Shown one piece after another: positions 42,119 through 50,333 of a stretch of 64,000 bases of DNA. Source of the DNA: VGRW01 sp031396695. Lineage in GTDB: Bacteria > Myxococcota_A > UBA9160 > SZUA-336. The notes under the pieces were generated by a model that was not told where the DNA came from, did no database searches, and was given only the letters and a program-made list of their open reading frames with translations. The DNA is taken from the NCBI GenBank assembly GCA_031396695.1, contig JANNLG010000202.1:1-64000 (forward strand), given 5' to 3'. The first letter of the stretch is position 1. Every line of letters starts with the position of its first letter. The position numbers and the translations under genes are program-made.

Positions 42119-44478
42119 TTGCGCGGCACGGGGCAGTCCGCTTCGAGCGGTTCGGTCCCGCCACCCGCGTCGAGTGGCGCATCGGGCGGCGCGCTCGCTT
42201 TCGCGCCGCTGCGCACCACGAAGCTGCCCGGGCCCGCGCCCGCGCGCGCTGCGCAGGAGCTGCGCAGCAGGCCGGCCGTGTCGGCGTAGTCGCTCGGCAA
42301 CGCCTCGAGCTGCTCGTTCAGATCGACCACCGGCGACGCGATCTCGACCGTGCCGTCGATGCCCGATTCGGCCGATGCGTCGACGCTGCTCGAGAAGTCA
42401 CTCACCAGCCTGCCCGCGACGATCCTGATGTTCCCGCCGGTGCCGGCTCCCGCGCGCGCGATGATCCGGCTCTGGTTCATCACCATGTTCTTGGGGTCGA
42501 CGTCGATGTCGCCGCCACGGCCGCCGCCGACGCTGGTGGTGACGTCGGCGCGATACAGCGAGATCAGCTTGGTCGCGCGCAGATCGATCTCGCCGCCGTC
42601 CGAGAGCGCCGACTCGGTCGTGATCGCGGCGTTCGAGAGCGTGAGCTGGCGGCCGGCGTCGATCTCGATCCGACCCGCGTCGCCCGCGCCGAGCGCGCGC
42701 GCGCTGATCAGGCTGCCGCCGTAGAGCGACACGCTGCCCGTCGACTCGATCACGATGCTACCGCCGGTGCCGCTCTTCGCCGATGCGCTGACGATCCCGC
42801 CGTCGAGCGTGAGCGTGTCGGTGTAGAGCGCGATGCTGCCGCCGTCGCCCGCGCCCTCGGCTGCCGTGCTGATCTCGGCGCCGTCGCGCAGCGTGAGCCG
42901 CGGCGTGCGCACGGTGACGTCGCCCGCGCGCGCCGTGCTCTCCGGCAAGCTGTCGGTCGCGCCCTGCGCGATCGCCGTGATGCCGGAGAAGTCCAGCGCG
43001 CTCGTGCGTCCGGAGAGCAGCACGGACTTCGAGGCGTCGATCTCGATCGTGCCGCCCGCCGCGGGCGGGTCCGAGAAGCTGCGCGTGGAGGAGTCGATCC
43101 TCGCACCGCCACCGAGCGAGAGCGTTGCGATGTCGACGTCGATTCGACCGCCCACGCCGGAGCCGCGCGTCTCGGTCACGACCACGCCGCCGCGCTCGAG
43201 CTCGAGGCTTTCCGCCGCGATCGCGATGCCCCCGCCGGCGCCCGCGACCTTCGTGCTGGAGAAGATCCCGGACGGCGCGCCGGCAGGGTCCCGGCCCGCG
43301 ATCCGCACCGTGCCAGAGACGTCGACGTCGACGTTGCCGGCATCCCCGAGCAGCAAGCTCGTGGTCGAGATGCGCGCGCCGTCGAGCAGCGCGACGTTGC
43401 GCGCGCGGATCGTCACGTCGCCGCCGTCGCCGTCGAGCGCGACATCGCCGCCCAGTCCCGCGACGCCCGAGCCGGCCGTGAGCCCGGTCAGCTGCGTGCT
43501 CGTTCCGCGCAGCTCGAGATCACCGGACAGCTCGATGGACATGTCGCCGCCGCGCCCCGAGCCGCCCGTAAGGCTGCGCAGCTCCGCATCCTCGACGGTG
43601 AGCGAGCCGGCGAAGACGGCGATGTCGCCCGCGCCGGGATACTGCGGGAAGCCCTCGGGCGACACCCCGCTCGACGAGACGATCGCGCTGCGGTCGACCC
43701 GCACGGAGCGCCCGACCCACGGGCCCGAAATCTGGAGCCGATCGACACCGCCGGAGTACAAGCCGACCTCGACCGGGGCCGAGCCGTCGCTCGCGACGGC
43801 CACCAGATCGACCCGGCCGTTGGGCGCGCGCAGGGTGCCCGTCTCGCCGTTCTCGCCGGCGTGAATCGAGATGTCGCCCCCGACCAGCGAAAAGCGCTCG
43901 AACGGCCGCGACGTCAGCGCGCGGCCGGTCACGTCGACGTCGATGCCGCCGGTCTCGCCACCGAGAAAGCCGAACGCCTCGGGAGCCGCAACGCTCAAGC
44001 CGCCCGCGTCCGGGTCCGCCGAGGAGTAGATCGAGCCGTCGGCCAGGCGCACGAAGCTGCCGCTCGAGACGTGAAACGCGCCGCGCAGCGCGAGCTGCGC
44101 GCCCGCACCGAACACTACACCGTTGGGGTTCACCAGCCAGAGATCCGCGCCGGTGATCGTCGAGCCGAGCGTCCCGTCGATGCGCGACTCGTTCGCGCCC
44201 GTCACCCGGGCCAGCACGTTCTGCACCTCGGGCGGGCCAGTGAACGCCGCGATGCGCTCGGGCTCGATCGAGAATTCCGCGAAGCTGAAGAAGAGGTTGG
44301 GACCCCGAAGTGCGCCATGTTCGGGCGCGATCAGGTAGTCGACCGCGGTCGAGCCGATGACCCCGCCGCCGACCGGCCCAGCCGGAACCAGGCTACCGTC
44401 GGTCGTGACCTCTGACGCCGCGGGGCCCGCCAAGGCCCCGACCAGGGCGAGCGCGACCACGCTTCCCGGCCTTTTCAC
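42115..44478 (-). CDS. two-partner-secretion exoprotein (filamentous-haemagglutinin-like, TpsA)
   Basis: A 787-residue exported beta-helix protein. A signal peptide (1-22) is followed by the TPS domain (about 22-270) with A-N-E-S-R-I-D-G-T-L and V-N-P-N-G-V-V-F-G, the N-x-N-G signature needed for passage through a TpsB pore. Irregular beta-helical repeats rich in Gly, Asp and Ser fill the remainder. The tail carries S-S-C-A-A-R-A and G-S-F-V-V-R-S-G, as in related secreted TPS proteins. No TpsB transporter gene is in the window. The start is a GTG with TAGAAT six bases upstream, suggesting a leaderless transcript. Divergent from the repeat protein at 44550. Confidence 0.87.
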   Translation of the reverse strand: MKRPGSVVALALVGALAGPAASEVTTDGSLVPAGPVGGGVIGSTAVDYLIAPEHGALRGPNLFFSFAEFSIEPERIAAFTGPPEVQNVLARVTGANESRIDGTLGSTITGADLWLVNPNGVVFGAGAQLALRGAFHVSSGSFVRLADGSIYSSADPDAGGLSVAAPEAFGFLGGETGGIDVDVTGRALTSRPFERFSLVGGDISIHAGENGETGTLRAPNGRVDLVAVASDGSAPVEVGLYSGGVDRLQISGPWVGRSVRVDRSAIVSSSGVSPEGFPQYPGAGDIAVFAGSLTVEDAELRSLTGGSGRGGDMSIELSGDLELRGTSTQLTGLTAGSGVAGLGGDVALDGDGGDVTIRARNVALLDGARISTTSLLLGDAGNVDVDVSGTVRIAGRDPAGAPSGIFSSTKVAGAGGGIAIAAESLELERGGVVVTETRGSGVGGRIDVDIATLSLGGGARIDSSTRSFSDPPAAGGTIEIDASKSVLLSGRTSALDFSGITAIAQGATDSLPESTARAGDVTVRTPRLTLRDGAEISTAAEGAGDGGSIALYTDTLTLDGGIVSASAKSGTGGSIVIESTGSVSLYGGSLISARALGAGDAGRIEIDAGRQLTLSNAAITTESALSDGGEIDLRATKLISLYRADVTTSVGGGRGGDIDVDPKNMVMNQSRIIARAGAGTGGNIRIVAGRLVSDFSSSVDASAESGIDGTVEIASPVVDLNEQLEALPSDYADTAGLLRSSCAARAGAGPGSFVVRSGAKASAPPDAPLDAGGGTEPLEADCPVPRN

Positions 44479-44484
44479 CCGTGC

Positions 44485-44490
44485 ATTCTA
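44485..44490 (-). promoter_or_regulatory. candidate -10 element, TAGAAT, 6 bases before GTG
   Basis: Minus-strand TAGAAT, six bases (GCACGG), then GTG at 44478, with no Shine-Dalgarno. Close to the TATAAT consensus. The plus-strand TATGCT at 44489-44494 overlaps it and could serve the divergent gene at 44550 with a longer leader. Confidence 0.55.
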
Positions 44491-44549
44491 TGCTCGGGAC
44501 AGTGCAAAATCCCACAGCCGCTCGTCTGGCGAGGACTGAGAATCGAGCC

Positions 44550-46817
44550 ATGACCAACGCGATCCGGCTCACCGCTGTGACAATCCTGGTGCTGTCCCTG
44601 GCGTCGCCCGCCTCGGCCGTGGTGCCGACCTACACGTTCGTGCGGATCTGGGACTACAACGGCGCCACGTTCACGGGGCTGTCTTTCCCGGACACGACCG
44701 AGATCGTGCTGGCCGAGAACGGCGACATCGCCGTATCGGAAGGAGAGTGGGGCAGCGACTCGCTCTACACGGTGAAGCGTGGAGTCAAGCGCGTCATCGC
44801 GAGTTCCGGCACCGGCGTGGGGCAGATCGCGGAGTTCCGGCCGCGCGAGTTCAACGACGACGGCACGGTCCTGTCCTGGGTCCAGTTCGACTTCGAGGAT
44901 CCGCGCTTTTCCGGGATACTGCTCTCGAACAAGGCGCTGATCGCGTCATGGCCGAGCACGGCGTCTGGCTTCCTGGTCGACGACCCGGTGATGAACGCCT
45001 CCGGCACCGTGCTCTACGTGGAGAACGACGGCGCGAACCAGAACCTGAAGCGCTGGCAGAACGGTGTCAGCACGACGATCGCGACGTGCGACACGCTGTT
45101 GCATCCGAAGATCAACGACAGCGGGACGATCGCGTTCGAGTGCTCGATCTCCTTCTCCGACAGCGTGATCCACCGTGGAACCGCGGCTCCGTTCCCGGTG
45201 TTCGTCAACGCGTCGAGCTTTGCGCCGGCGAATCCGGGCACCAACCAGCCGTTCGGAATCACGCCGGCCGGCGACGTCGGCTTCCAGCATTTCGGCGGCA
45301 GTCCGACCGGCACGTTCGTGAAGGGCGCCAGTGCGCCGGTATCCGCCGGCGACCTGCTGTGCGACGTGCGCGCCTTCACCGCGCAGGGCCTGTTCTTGTG
45401 CGACCAGTTCACCTCCATCCGCGTGCGCTCGATCGCCGCGAATCCCATCTCGTCGCACACCTTGATCTCGAACGGCTCCGCGCTCGCCGGCTCGACGGTG
45501 TACGTACTCGGCTTCGGCGAGCCCGACATGAACGACCGGGGTCAGATCGCGTTCGCCGCGAGGCTGGATGACACCACAGCCGGTATCTTTCTCGCGACGC
45601 CGACCAGCTGCGATTCCGACACCGACGGCTGGTGCAACGAGCAGGACAACTGCCCTGCTCTCGCGAACACCGACCAGCGCGACACCGACGAGGACGGGGT
45701 CGGCGACCGCTGCGACAACTGCGCGTACCACGCGAACGCGGACCAGCTCGACTCGAACAGCGATGGCCGCGGCAACGTGTGCGGTCCCTGCGGGCCCGGG
45801 CCGAACGCGCCGATCTGCGGCACTCACGCCGCCGGCGCCGGCACGAACACGTTCACCGTCTCGAACATTCCCCTCGCCGCGTTCCCGAGCCGCCCGCTGC
45901 TCTACGCGCAGGCCTATTCGAACACGCCCGGGCTCACGGTCAGCGCTTCGATCGACGCGAACGAGTGTACGGGTGGGATCAAGCACCCGTTCGAATTCGG
46001 CTTCAACGACGTGAACGACGGGCTCGGCTTCCTCGCCGCGCGCGTGTTCGACGTGTACATCGAGCAGGCCGACCGCGCGGGCGCGATCTGCCCGGTGCAT
46101 TTCGAGAGCTCTGGCGTTGCCGGTACGTACTCGTACCGGATCGAGGCGGCGACCGAGCCGCCCGTCGGCGGGCAGACCTCGTACCAGAGCGTAGGTACGC
46201 CGGTGGGCGGAACCGCATCGACTCCCGATGCGATCCCCTTCATCGAGGAGTCGCGGAACTACCGCTTCCTGTATGCGGGCACGGGGGGCACGAACTTCGG
46301 CACCTGCCAGTTCAACCCCAACCCGCCGACCACGGATTTCCCCGGGGTCACCTACACCGCCGCCCCAGGTCCCGGCTGGGACTGCTGCACGTTCCAGTTC
46401 GACGGCGTGGACAACGTGCCTTCGTCGCCCGGACAGCTCGTCTTCAACCTGAACGGCTCACCTCCGGTGCCCGACCCCGACGGCGACGGCTTCCTCTCGC
46501 CGTGCGACTCGTGCGACTACAAGGCGAACGCCGATCAGGCGGATGGCGGGCGCGTGAACAGCACGACGCCGGACGGGATCGGTGACGCTTGTCAGTGCGG
46601 GCGGCTCAACGCCGGTGGCGTGATCGACGCCGCCGACGTCACCGCGCTGCGCCAGCACCTCGCGCAGAGCAGCGTGCTCCCGGCCGCGCAGCTGGCCTTC
46701 TGCAGCGTGATCGGCGGACCGACCGAGTGCACGATCCGGACGCTGACGGTGCTGCGGCGCGCGGTCGGCGGGCTGTCGCCCGCGCTGCAACAGACCTGCA
46801 CGGCGGCGCTACCGTAG
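44550..46817 (+). CDS. exported repeat protein (DUF7453-like repeats, TSP3) with Cys-rich tail
   Basis: A 755-residue secreted protein. A signal peptide (1-24, ending S-P-A-S-A) precedes tandem beta units with the recurring pattern N-D-x-G-T-I-A-F (for example P-K-I-N-D-S-G-T-I-A-F and P-D-M-N-D-R-G-Q-I-A-F), like DUF7453-type propeller repeats. Thrombospondin-3 calcium segments with paired Cys follow (about 350-425 and near 645), then a beta domain (about 430-640), and residues 681-755 repeat the Cys-rich tail of the protein at 36402. The ATG at 44550 begins the signal peptide. Its stop region overlaps the convergent esterase by nine bases. Confidence 0.8.
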   Translation: MTNAIRLTAVTILVLSLASPASAVVPTYTFVRIWDYNGATFTGLSFPDTTEIVLAENGDIAVSEGEWGSDSLYTVKRGVKRVIASSGTGVGQIAEFRPREFNDDGTVLSWVQFDFEDPRFSGILLSNKALIASWPSTASGFLVDDPVMNASGTVLYVENDGANQNLKRWQNGVSTTIATCDTLLHPKINDSGTIAFECSISFSDSVIHRGTAAPFPVFVNASSFAPANPGTNQPFGITPAGDVGFQHFGGSPTGTFVKGASAPVSAGDLLCDVRAFTAQGLFLCDQFTSIRVRSIAANPISSHTLISNGSALAGSTVYVLGFGEPDMNDRGQIAFAARLDDTTAGIFLATPTSCDSDTDGWCNEQDNCPALANTDQRDTDEDGVGDRCDNCAYHANADQLDSNSDGRGNVCGPCGPGPNAPICGTHAAGAGTNTFTVSNIPLAAFPSRPLLYAQAYSNTPGLTVSASIDANECTGGIKHPFEFGFNDVNDGLGFLAARVFDVYIEQADRAGAICPVHFESSGVAGTYSYRIEAATEPPVGGQTSYQSVGTPVGGTASTPDAIPFIEESRNYRFLYAGTGGTNFGTCQFNPNPPTTDFPGVTYTAAPGPGWDCCTFQFDGVDNVPSSPGQLVFNLNGSPPVPDPDGDGFLSPCDSCDYKANADQADGGRVNSTTPDGIGDACQCGRLNAGGVIDAADVTALRQHLAQSSVLPAAQLAFCSVIGGPTECTIRTLTVLRRAVGGLSPALQQTCTAALP

Positions 46818-47828
46818 CCCCAGCGACGGCGCGTCCGGGCGCGCGTACTTCGCGACGAAGCGGAAGATCTCTTCCGCGACTTCGAGCACCTCGGTGTTCG
46901 GGCCCACGATCCGCTCGGGCAGGATCGAGCCGCCACCGGGCCAGCCGTGGCCCGCGCCGGTGAGCTTCCAATGCGCGACATCGAAGCCGGACTCGCACGG
47001 CGCCCAGTCGATCAACACCGCGGTGTGTCGGTCGACGCTTCGCGAATCGGTCTCGCGGGCCGGGCCGGTGCAGCCGTCGCGCGTGCGCCAGCGCGCGAGC
47101 CCGGCTTCGACCGCGCGGTGCTCGATGCGCGTGCCGCTCCACGGATTCGCCGGCCCGAGCCCGCCCGCGTAGAGCGCGCGCGGATCGTCGACGCTGTGCA
47201 CGTGCAGGACGGACACGGGCGCGGCCGGCGCGAAGCTCGTGGTCATGTCGGCGCCCGCGACCGGCACGATCGCCGCGATCCGCGTCGCCGCTTCGGCCGC
47301 CAGCCGGTACGACATCATCCCGCCGTTCGAATGGCCGGTCGCGTACACGCGCGTGCGGTCGAGCGGCAGGTCGCGCGCCAGGTCGGCCAGGATCGCGAGC
47401 GCGAAGCCCACGTCGTCGACGTCGTGCTGCTGCGCGTACGCGCAGCACTCGCCCGCATTCCAGGTCAGGAGTCGCTTCTCGAAGCGCCCGGAGCCGTTCG
47501 GGTACACCACCGCGAAGCCGCGCGCGTCGGCGGGCGCGTCGAGGCCGGCGTACCTTTGGAAGCCGGGTGCGTTGCCGCCGCCGCCGTGGAACGCGAACAG
47601 GAGCGGAAGCGGTGCGCGCGTCGCGAAGTCGGGCGGCAAGTGCACGATGAAGCTGCGCTCGCCTTCGGGTCGCGCGAGCTCGAGCTCGTAGTCGCCAGCG
47701 GACGGGAAACGCGTCGCGCGCTCGCGTGACGACGGCGCGCAGGCGACCGCGATCGAAGCGAATGCGATCGCTGCGAGTACGAGCGAGCGAGCGCTCTGAC
47801 GTCGGTTCGCCGTCTCGCCCCTCCCCAC
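46809..47828 (-). CDS. LpqC/feruloyl-esterase-like exported lipoprotein hydrolase
   Basis: A 339-residue alpha/beta-hydrolase of the PHB depolymerase/LpqC esterase group. A lipoprotein-type signal with S-I-A-V-A-C (Cys near 27) precedes the oxyanion loop F-H-G-G-G-G, the nucleophile G-H-S-N-G-G and the catalytic His in G-A-G-H-G-W-P-G-G. The W-N-A-G-E-C-C-A-Y region is typical. Such enzymes cleave feruloyl, acetyl or polyhydroxybutyrate esters outside the cytoplasm. The GTG at 47828 is chosen because it starts the signal peptide; TATACT lies 10 bases upstream. It is divergent from the YbaY-like gene (27 bases). Confidence 0.83.
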   Translation of the reverse strand: MGRGETANRRQSARSLVLAAIAFASIAVACAPSSRERATRFPSAGDYELELARPEGERSFIVHLPPDFATRAPLPLLFAFHGGGGNAPGFQRYAGLDAPADARGFAVVYPNGSGRFEKRLLTWNAGECCAYAQQHDVDDVGFALAILADLARDLPLDRTRVYATGHSNGGMMSYRLAAEAATRIAAIVPVAGADMTTSFAPAAPVSVLHVHSVDDPRALYAGGLGPANPWSGTRIEHRAVEAGLARWRTRDGCTGPARETDSRSVDRHTAVLIDWAPCESGFDVAHWKLTGAGHGWPGGGSILPERIVGPNTEVLEVAEEIFRFVAKYARPDAPSLGLR

Positions 47829-47838
47829 TCGTCGCGCG

Positions 47839-47846
47839 AGTATAAG
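47839..47846. promoter_or_regulatory. overlapping divergent -10 elements
   Basis: AGTATAAG reads TATAAG on the plus strand (nine bases before the ATG at 47856) and TATACT on the minus strand (ten bases before the GTG at 47828). Both genes lack a Shine-Dalgarno. Two polymerases could not occupy the site at once, so the esterase and lipoprotein genes may compete. Confidence 0.4.
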
Positions 47847-47855
47847 CTGTGCGCG

Positions 47856-48539
47856 ATGAAGGCCGTCGCCGCGCTGGTCGTGCTCGCGCTGATCGCGCTG
47901 CCGTCGTGCCGGCGCGTCGATCGCGGCGCGACCGCGCGCGCGAAGGCCGAGATCTCCGGCGCCTGGGTGCGCGAGCGCGGCGACGGCGGGCCGGGCGTCG
48001 AGGGCTTCGACCTGCGCGCAGACGGCGGCGTCGGGTTGCTCGGCATCCACTCATTGAACGGCATCGCCTGGAACGTGACGCGCGACGAGCTCGTGATCTC
48101 GACCAACACCGATCTCGACGCGCAGCCGAACCCGAGCCGGCTGCGGATCGCGTCGCACGACGAGGACACGCTCACGCTGCGCGGCGATCCGCCGGACCCT
48201 CTTGCGGGCAGCTATCGGCGCAGCCCGGTCGAGCACGTGAGCGGCGTCGTGACCTACCTCGAGCGAGTGGCGCTGCCGCCGGGCGCGCGCGTCGAGGTGC
48301 GGCTCCGGCGCGGCGAGCGCCTGCTCGCACGCACGCTCGTCACGCCGCGAGGGTCGGTGCCGATTCCGTTCGCGCTTTCCCTCTTGCCCGAGCCCGACGA
48401 GAACGCGAATGGCGTCACGCTCGAAGCCGCCATCGTGTCGAGCGCGGGACCGCTGTTCGCGAGCGAGGCTTCGGTTCCCGTGAAAGCCGGCGCGACCGGC
48501 GTCGAGCTGCTCGTGCGCCGGATGCCCGAGCCGCGGTGA
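47856..48539 (+). CDS. lipoprotein with YbaY-like domain
   Basis: A 227-residue lipoprotein: signal 1-18 with L-P-S-C. The middle (about 30-110) looks like a small beta-barrel of the lipocalin/META type (I-S-G-A-W-V-R-E...D-L-R-A-D-G-G-V). The C-terminal part (about 128-227) has the YbaY pattern V-S-G-V-V-T-Y-L-E-R-V-A-L-P-P-G-A-R-V-E-V with the final F-A-L-S-L-L-P-E strand. YbaY-like lipoproteins are outer-membrane proteins of uncertain role. It is followed by RidA 12 bases downstream and shares a compact divergent promoter with the esterase. Confidence 0.68.
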   Translation: MKAVAALVVLALIALPSCRRVDRGATARAKAEISGAWVRERGDGGPGVEGFDLRADGGVGLLGIHSLNGIAWNVTRDELVISTNTDLDAQPNPSRLRIASHDEDTLTLRGDPPDPLAGSYRRSPVEHVSGVVTYLERVALPPGARVEVRLRRGERLLARTLVTPRGSVPIPFALSLLPEPDENANGVTLEAAIVSSAGPLFASEASVPVKAGATGVELLVRRMPEPR

Positions 48540-48545
48540 TATGCT
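48540..48545 (+). promoter_or_regulatory. candidate -10 element, TATGCT, 6 bases before ATG
   Basis: TATGCT, six bases, then the RidA ATG at 48552, with no Shine-Dalgarno. It lies just after the preceding stop, so RidA may have its own leaderless transcript besides read-through. Confidence 0.5.
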
Positions 48546-48551
48546 CGACGC

Positions 48552-48941
48552 ATGAGCAAACGCCGCACGATCATCCCCAAGGGCTTCGAGTTCTACTACG
48601 AGCAATTCCACTTCGCGCCGGCCGTGCGCGACGGCAAGACGCTGTACTGCTCGGGTCAGGTCGGCTGGGCCGGCCCCGGCCACAAGCCGCCGTCGGATCC
48701 GAAGGAGCAGTTCAAGCTGGCGTTCGAGAATCTGCGCCAGGTGCTCGCGGCCGCGGGCGCGGACTTCGACGACGTGGTGGAGATCACCACCTTCCACGTC
48801 GGGATGGAGCACCTGAACCTGTTCGGCGCGGTGAAGGGCGACTACCTGAAGGAGCCCTACCCCGCGTGGACGGCAATCGGGGTGGCGGCGCTCTTCATGC
48901 CGGGCGTGCTGGTCGAGATCCGCGCGACGGCGAAGCTCTAG
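48552..48941 (+). CDS. Rid-family (RidA/YjgF) protein
   Basis: A 129-residue Rid protein. The family signatures L-Y-C-S-G-Q-V-G near residue 32 and the substrate-binding Arg in E-I-R-A-T-A (near 125) are present; the central F-E-N-L-R-Q-V-L-A-A-A-G-A-D-F-D-D-V-V is typical. RidA deaminates reactive enamine/imine intermediates made by PLP enzymes, protecting them. The N-terminus (F-E-F-Y-Y-E-Q-F-H-F) is an atypical variant, so it belongs to a divergent Rid subgroup whose activity may differ. Confidence 0.85.
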   Translation: MSKRRTIIPKGFEFYYEQFHFAPAVRDGKTLYCSGQVGWAGPGHKPPSDPKEQFKLAFENLRQVLAAAGADFDDVVEITTFHVGMEHLNLFGAVKGDYLKEPYPAWTAIGVAALFMPGVLVEIRATAKL

Positions 48942-48955
48942 CGAAGTCAGGCCGA

Positions 48956-48999
48956 GCTGCCCGATCCGTGCGCAGGCGAGTGCCTGCGGGGTCGGCAGC
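48956..48999 (+). repeat. compound hairpin after the RidA gene
   Basis: GCTGCC (48956-48961) pairs with GGCAGC (48994-48999), and inside it CGCAGGC/GCCTGCG (48971-48977 with 48982-48988) forms a perfect stem with a GAGT loop. It starts 15 bases after the RidA stop in the 123-base gap before the patatin gene. No T-run. Candidate terminator or mRNA-end stabiliser. Confidence 0.4.
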
Positions 49000-49064
49000 C
49001 GCGCCGCCGCGGTGCGCAGCGCTCCGTCCGAGGGCTGGCATCGCGTTTGCTCGTCGAGGGATCC

Positions 49065-50333
49065 ATGTTGGGACTCGTGCTCACGGCCGGCGGCGCGCGC
49101 GGCGCCTACCCGGCCGGCGTGCTGAAGCGCGTCGCCGAGATACCCGCGCTGCGCGGCCGGCCGTCGCCTTTCCAGATCGTGACCGGCGCATCGGCCGGCG
49201 CGATCAACGGGGCGATCCTGGCCGCCCGCAGCGAGGACTTCGGAACCGCCGCGAGCGAGGTGGCGCGCGTCTGGGCTGAGCTGCGCGTGGAGCAGGTGTT
49301 TCGCACCGACCTCGCGGCGCTCGCGATCGGCGCGGCCGGGCTCGCGCGCGATTTCGCGCTCGGCGGCCTGCTCGGCCACACCATCTCGACGGGCCTGCTC
49401 GACACGAGCCCGCTCGAGTCGCTGCTCGAAGGGGTGTTCCCGCCGACGGGCATCTACGACTCGATCGTGAACGGGCGCATCTACGCGGTGGCGATCACCT
49501 CGACCAGCTACCACTCCGGACGCTCGTTCATCTTCGTGCAGGGCCGCGCGGGCCACCCGATCTGGACGGGCAGCCGGCGCGTCGTGCTGCCGGTGACCAT
49601 CGGGCACCGACACATTCTCGCGTCGGGCGCGATCCCGATCGTGTTCCCGCCCGTGCAGATCGCCTCGCAGGCGGGCGAGCTGTGGTTCGGCGACGGGGGC
49701 ATGCGACTGGTGGCGCCGCTCTCCCCCGCCATCCGGTTGGGCGCGTCGCACGTGTTCGCGGTGGGCGTGCGCTCGTCGCGCGCGGCCGACACGCTGGCGT
49801 CCGAGGAATCCGGCAGCGCCGCGAACTCGGGCGCGAGCGGGCCGCGCCTGCCCTGCCCGCCGCTCGCGCAGGTCTGCGGCGTGTTCCTGAACGCGATCTT
49901 CCTCGACCACCTCGACACCGATCTGGATCACCTGCGGCGCATGAACGACCTGACCGGCGCGAACGCTGGCTTGAACGGCTACTCGTCGGCGCCGGCTCAG
50001 CCGATGCGCCGGATCGTGCCGTTCTCGCTCGGACCGTCCGAAGACCTCGCGCTGGTCGCGCAGCGCTTCGCGCACCGCATGCCGCGGCTGCTGCGCTACG
50101 TGCTCGACGGCCTCGGCACGCCCGACGCGCAGAGCGCCGACCTGATGAGCTACCTGCTGTTCGACGCCGCCTACACGCGCACGCTGGTCGACATCGGCTA
50201 CCGCGACGCGGGCGAACGGATCGGCGAGATCGAGGCGTTCTTGTTCGACTCGGGCGCGCTGTACCCGGACACGTCGAGTATGCCCGCGCCCGGCCAGGGA
50301 CCCGAGAGCGGCCTCAGTCTGCCTCCACACTGA
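49065..50333 (+). CDS. patatin-like phospholipase
   Basis: A 422-residue patatin. The oxyanion stretch G-G-A-R-G-A-Y (9-15), the nucleophile elbow G-A-S-A-G (Ser43) and the Asp in F-G-D-G-G (near 209) make the Ser-Asp dyad. Such enzymes cleave acyl groups from phospholipids or lipids. A central hydrophobic helix (A-L-A-I-G-A-A-G-L-A-R-D-F-A-L) probably touches membrane. No signal peptide. The ATG at 49065 has GAGGG eight bases upstream. Its last 20 bases overlap the convergent Lnb-like gene. Confidence 0.87.
   Translation: MLGLVLTAGGARGAYPAGVLKRVAEIPALRGRPSPFQIVTGASAGAINGAILAARSEDFGTAASEVARVWAELRVEQVFRTDLAALAIGAAGLARDFALGGLLGHTISTGLLDTSPLESLLEGVFPPTGIYDSIVNGRIYAVAITSTSYHSGRSFIFVQGRAGHPIWTGSRRVVLPVTIGHRHILASGAIPIVFPPVQIASQAGELWFGDGGMRLVAPLSPAIRLGASHVFAVGVRSSRAADTLASEESGSAANSGASGPRLPCPPLAQVCGVFLNAIFLDHLDTDLDHLRRMNDLTGANAGLNGYSSAPAQPMRRIVPFSLGPSEDLALVAQRFAHRMPRLLRYVLDGLGTPDAQSADLMSYLLFDAAYTRTLVDIGYRDAGERIGEIEAFLFDSGALYPDTSSMPAPGQGPESGLSLPPH

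Noticed and set aside
40741..44415. Open frame of over 1200 codons on the plus strand
   Set aside because: It crosses the WS/DGAT gene out of frame and the antisense of the TpsA-like gene. The product is Arg/Ala/Asp-rich without any domain; it is a GC-bias shadow.
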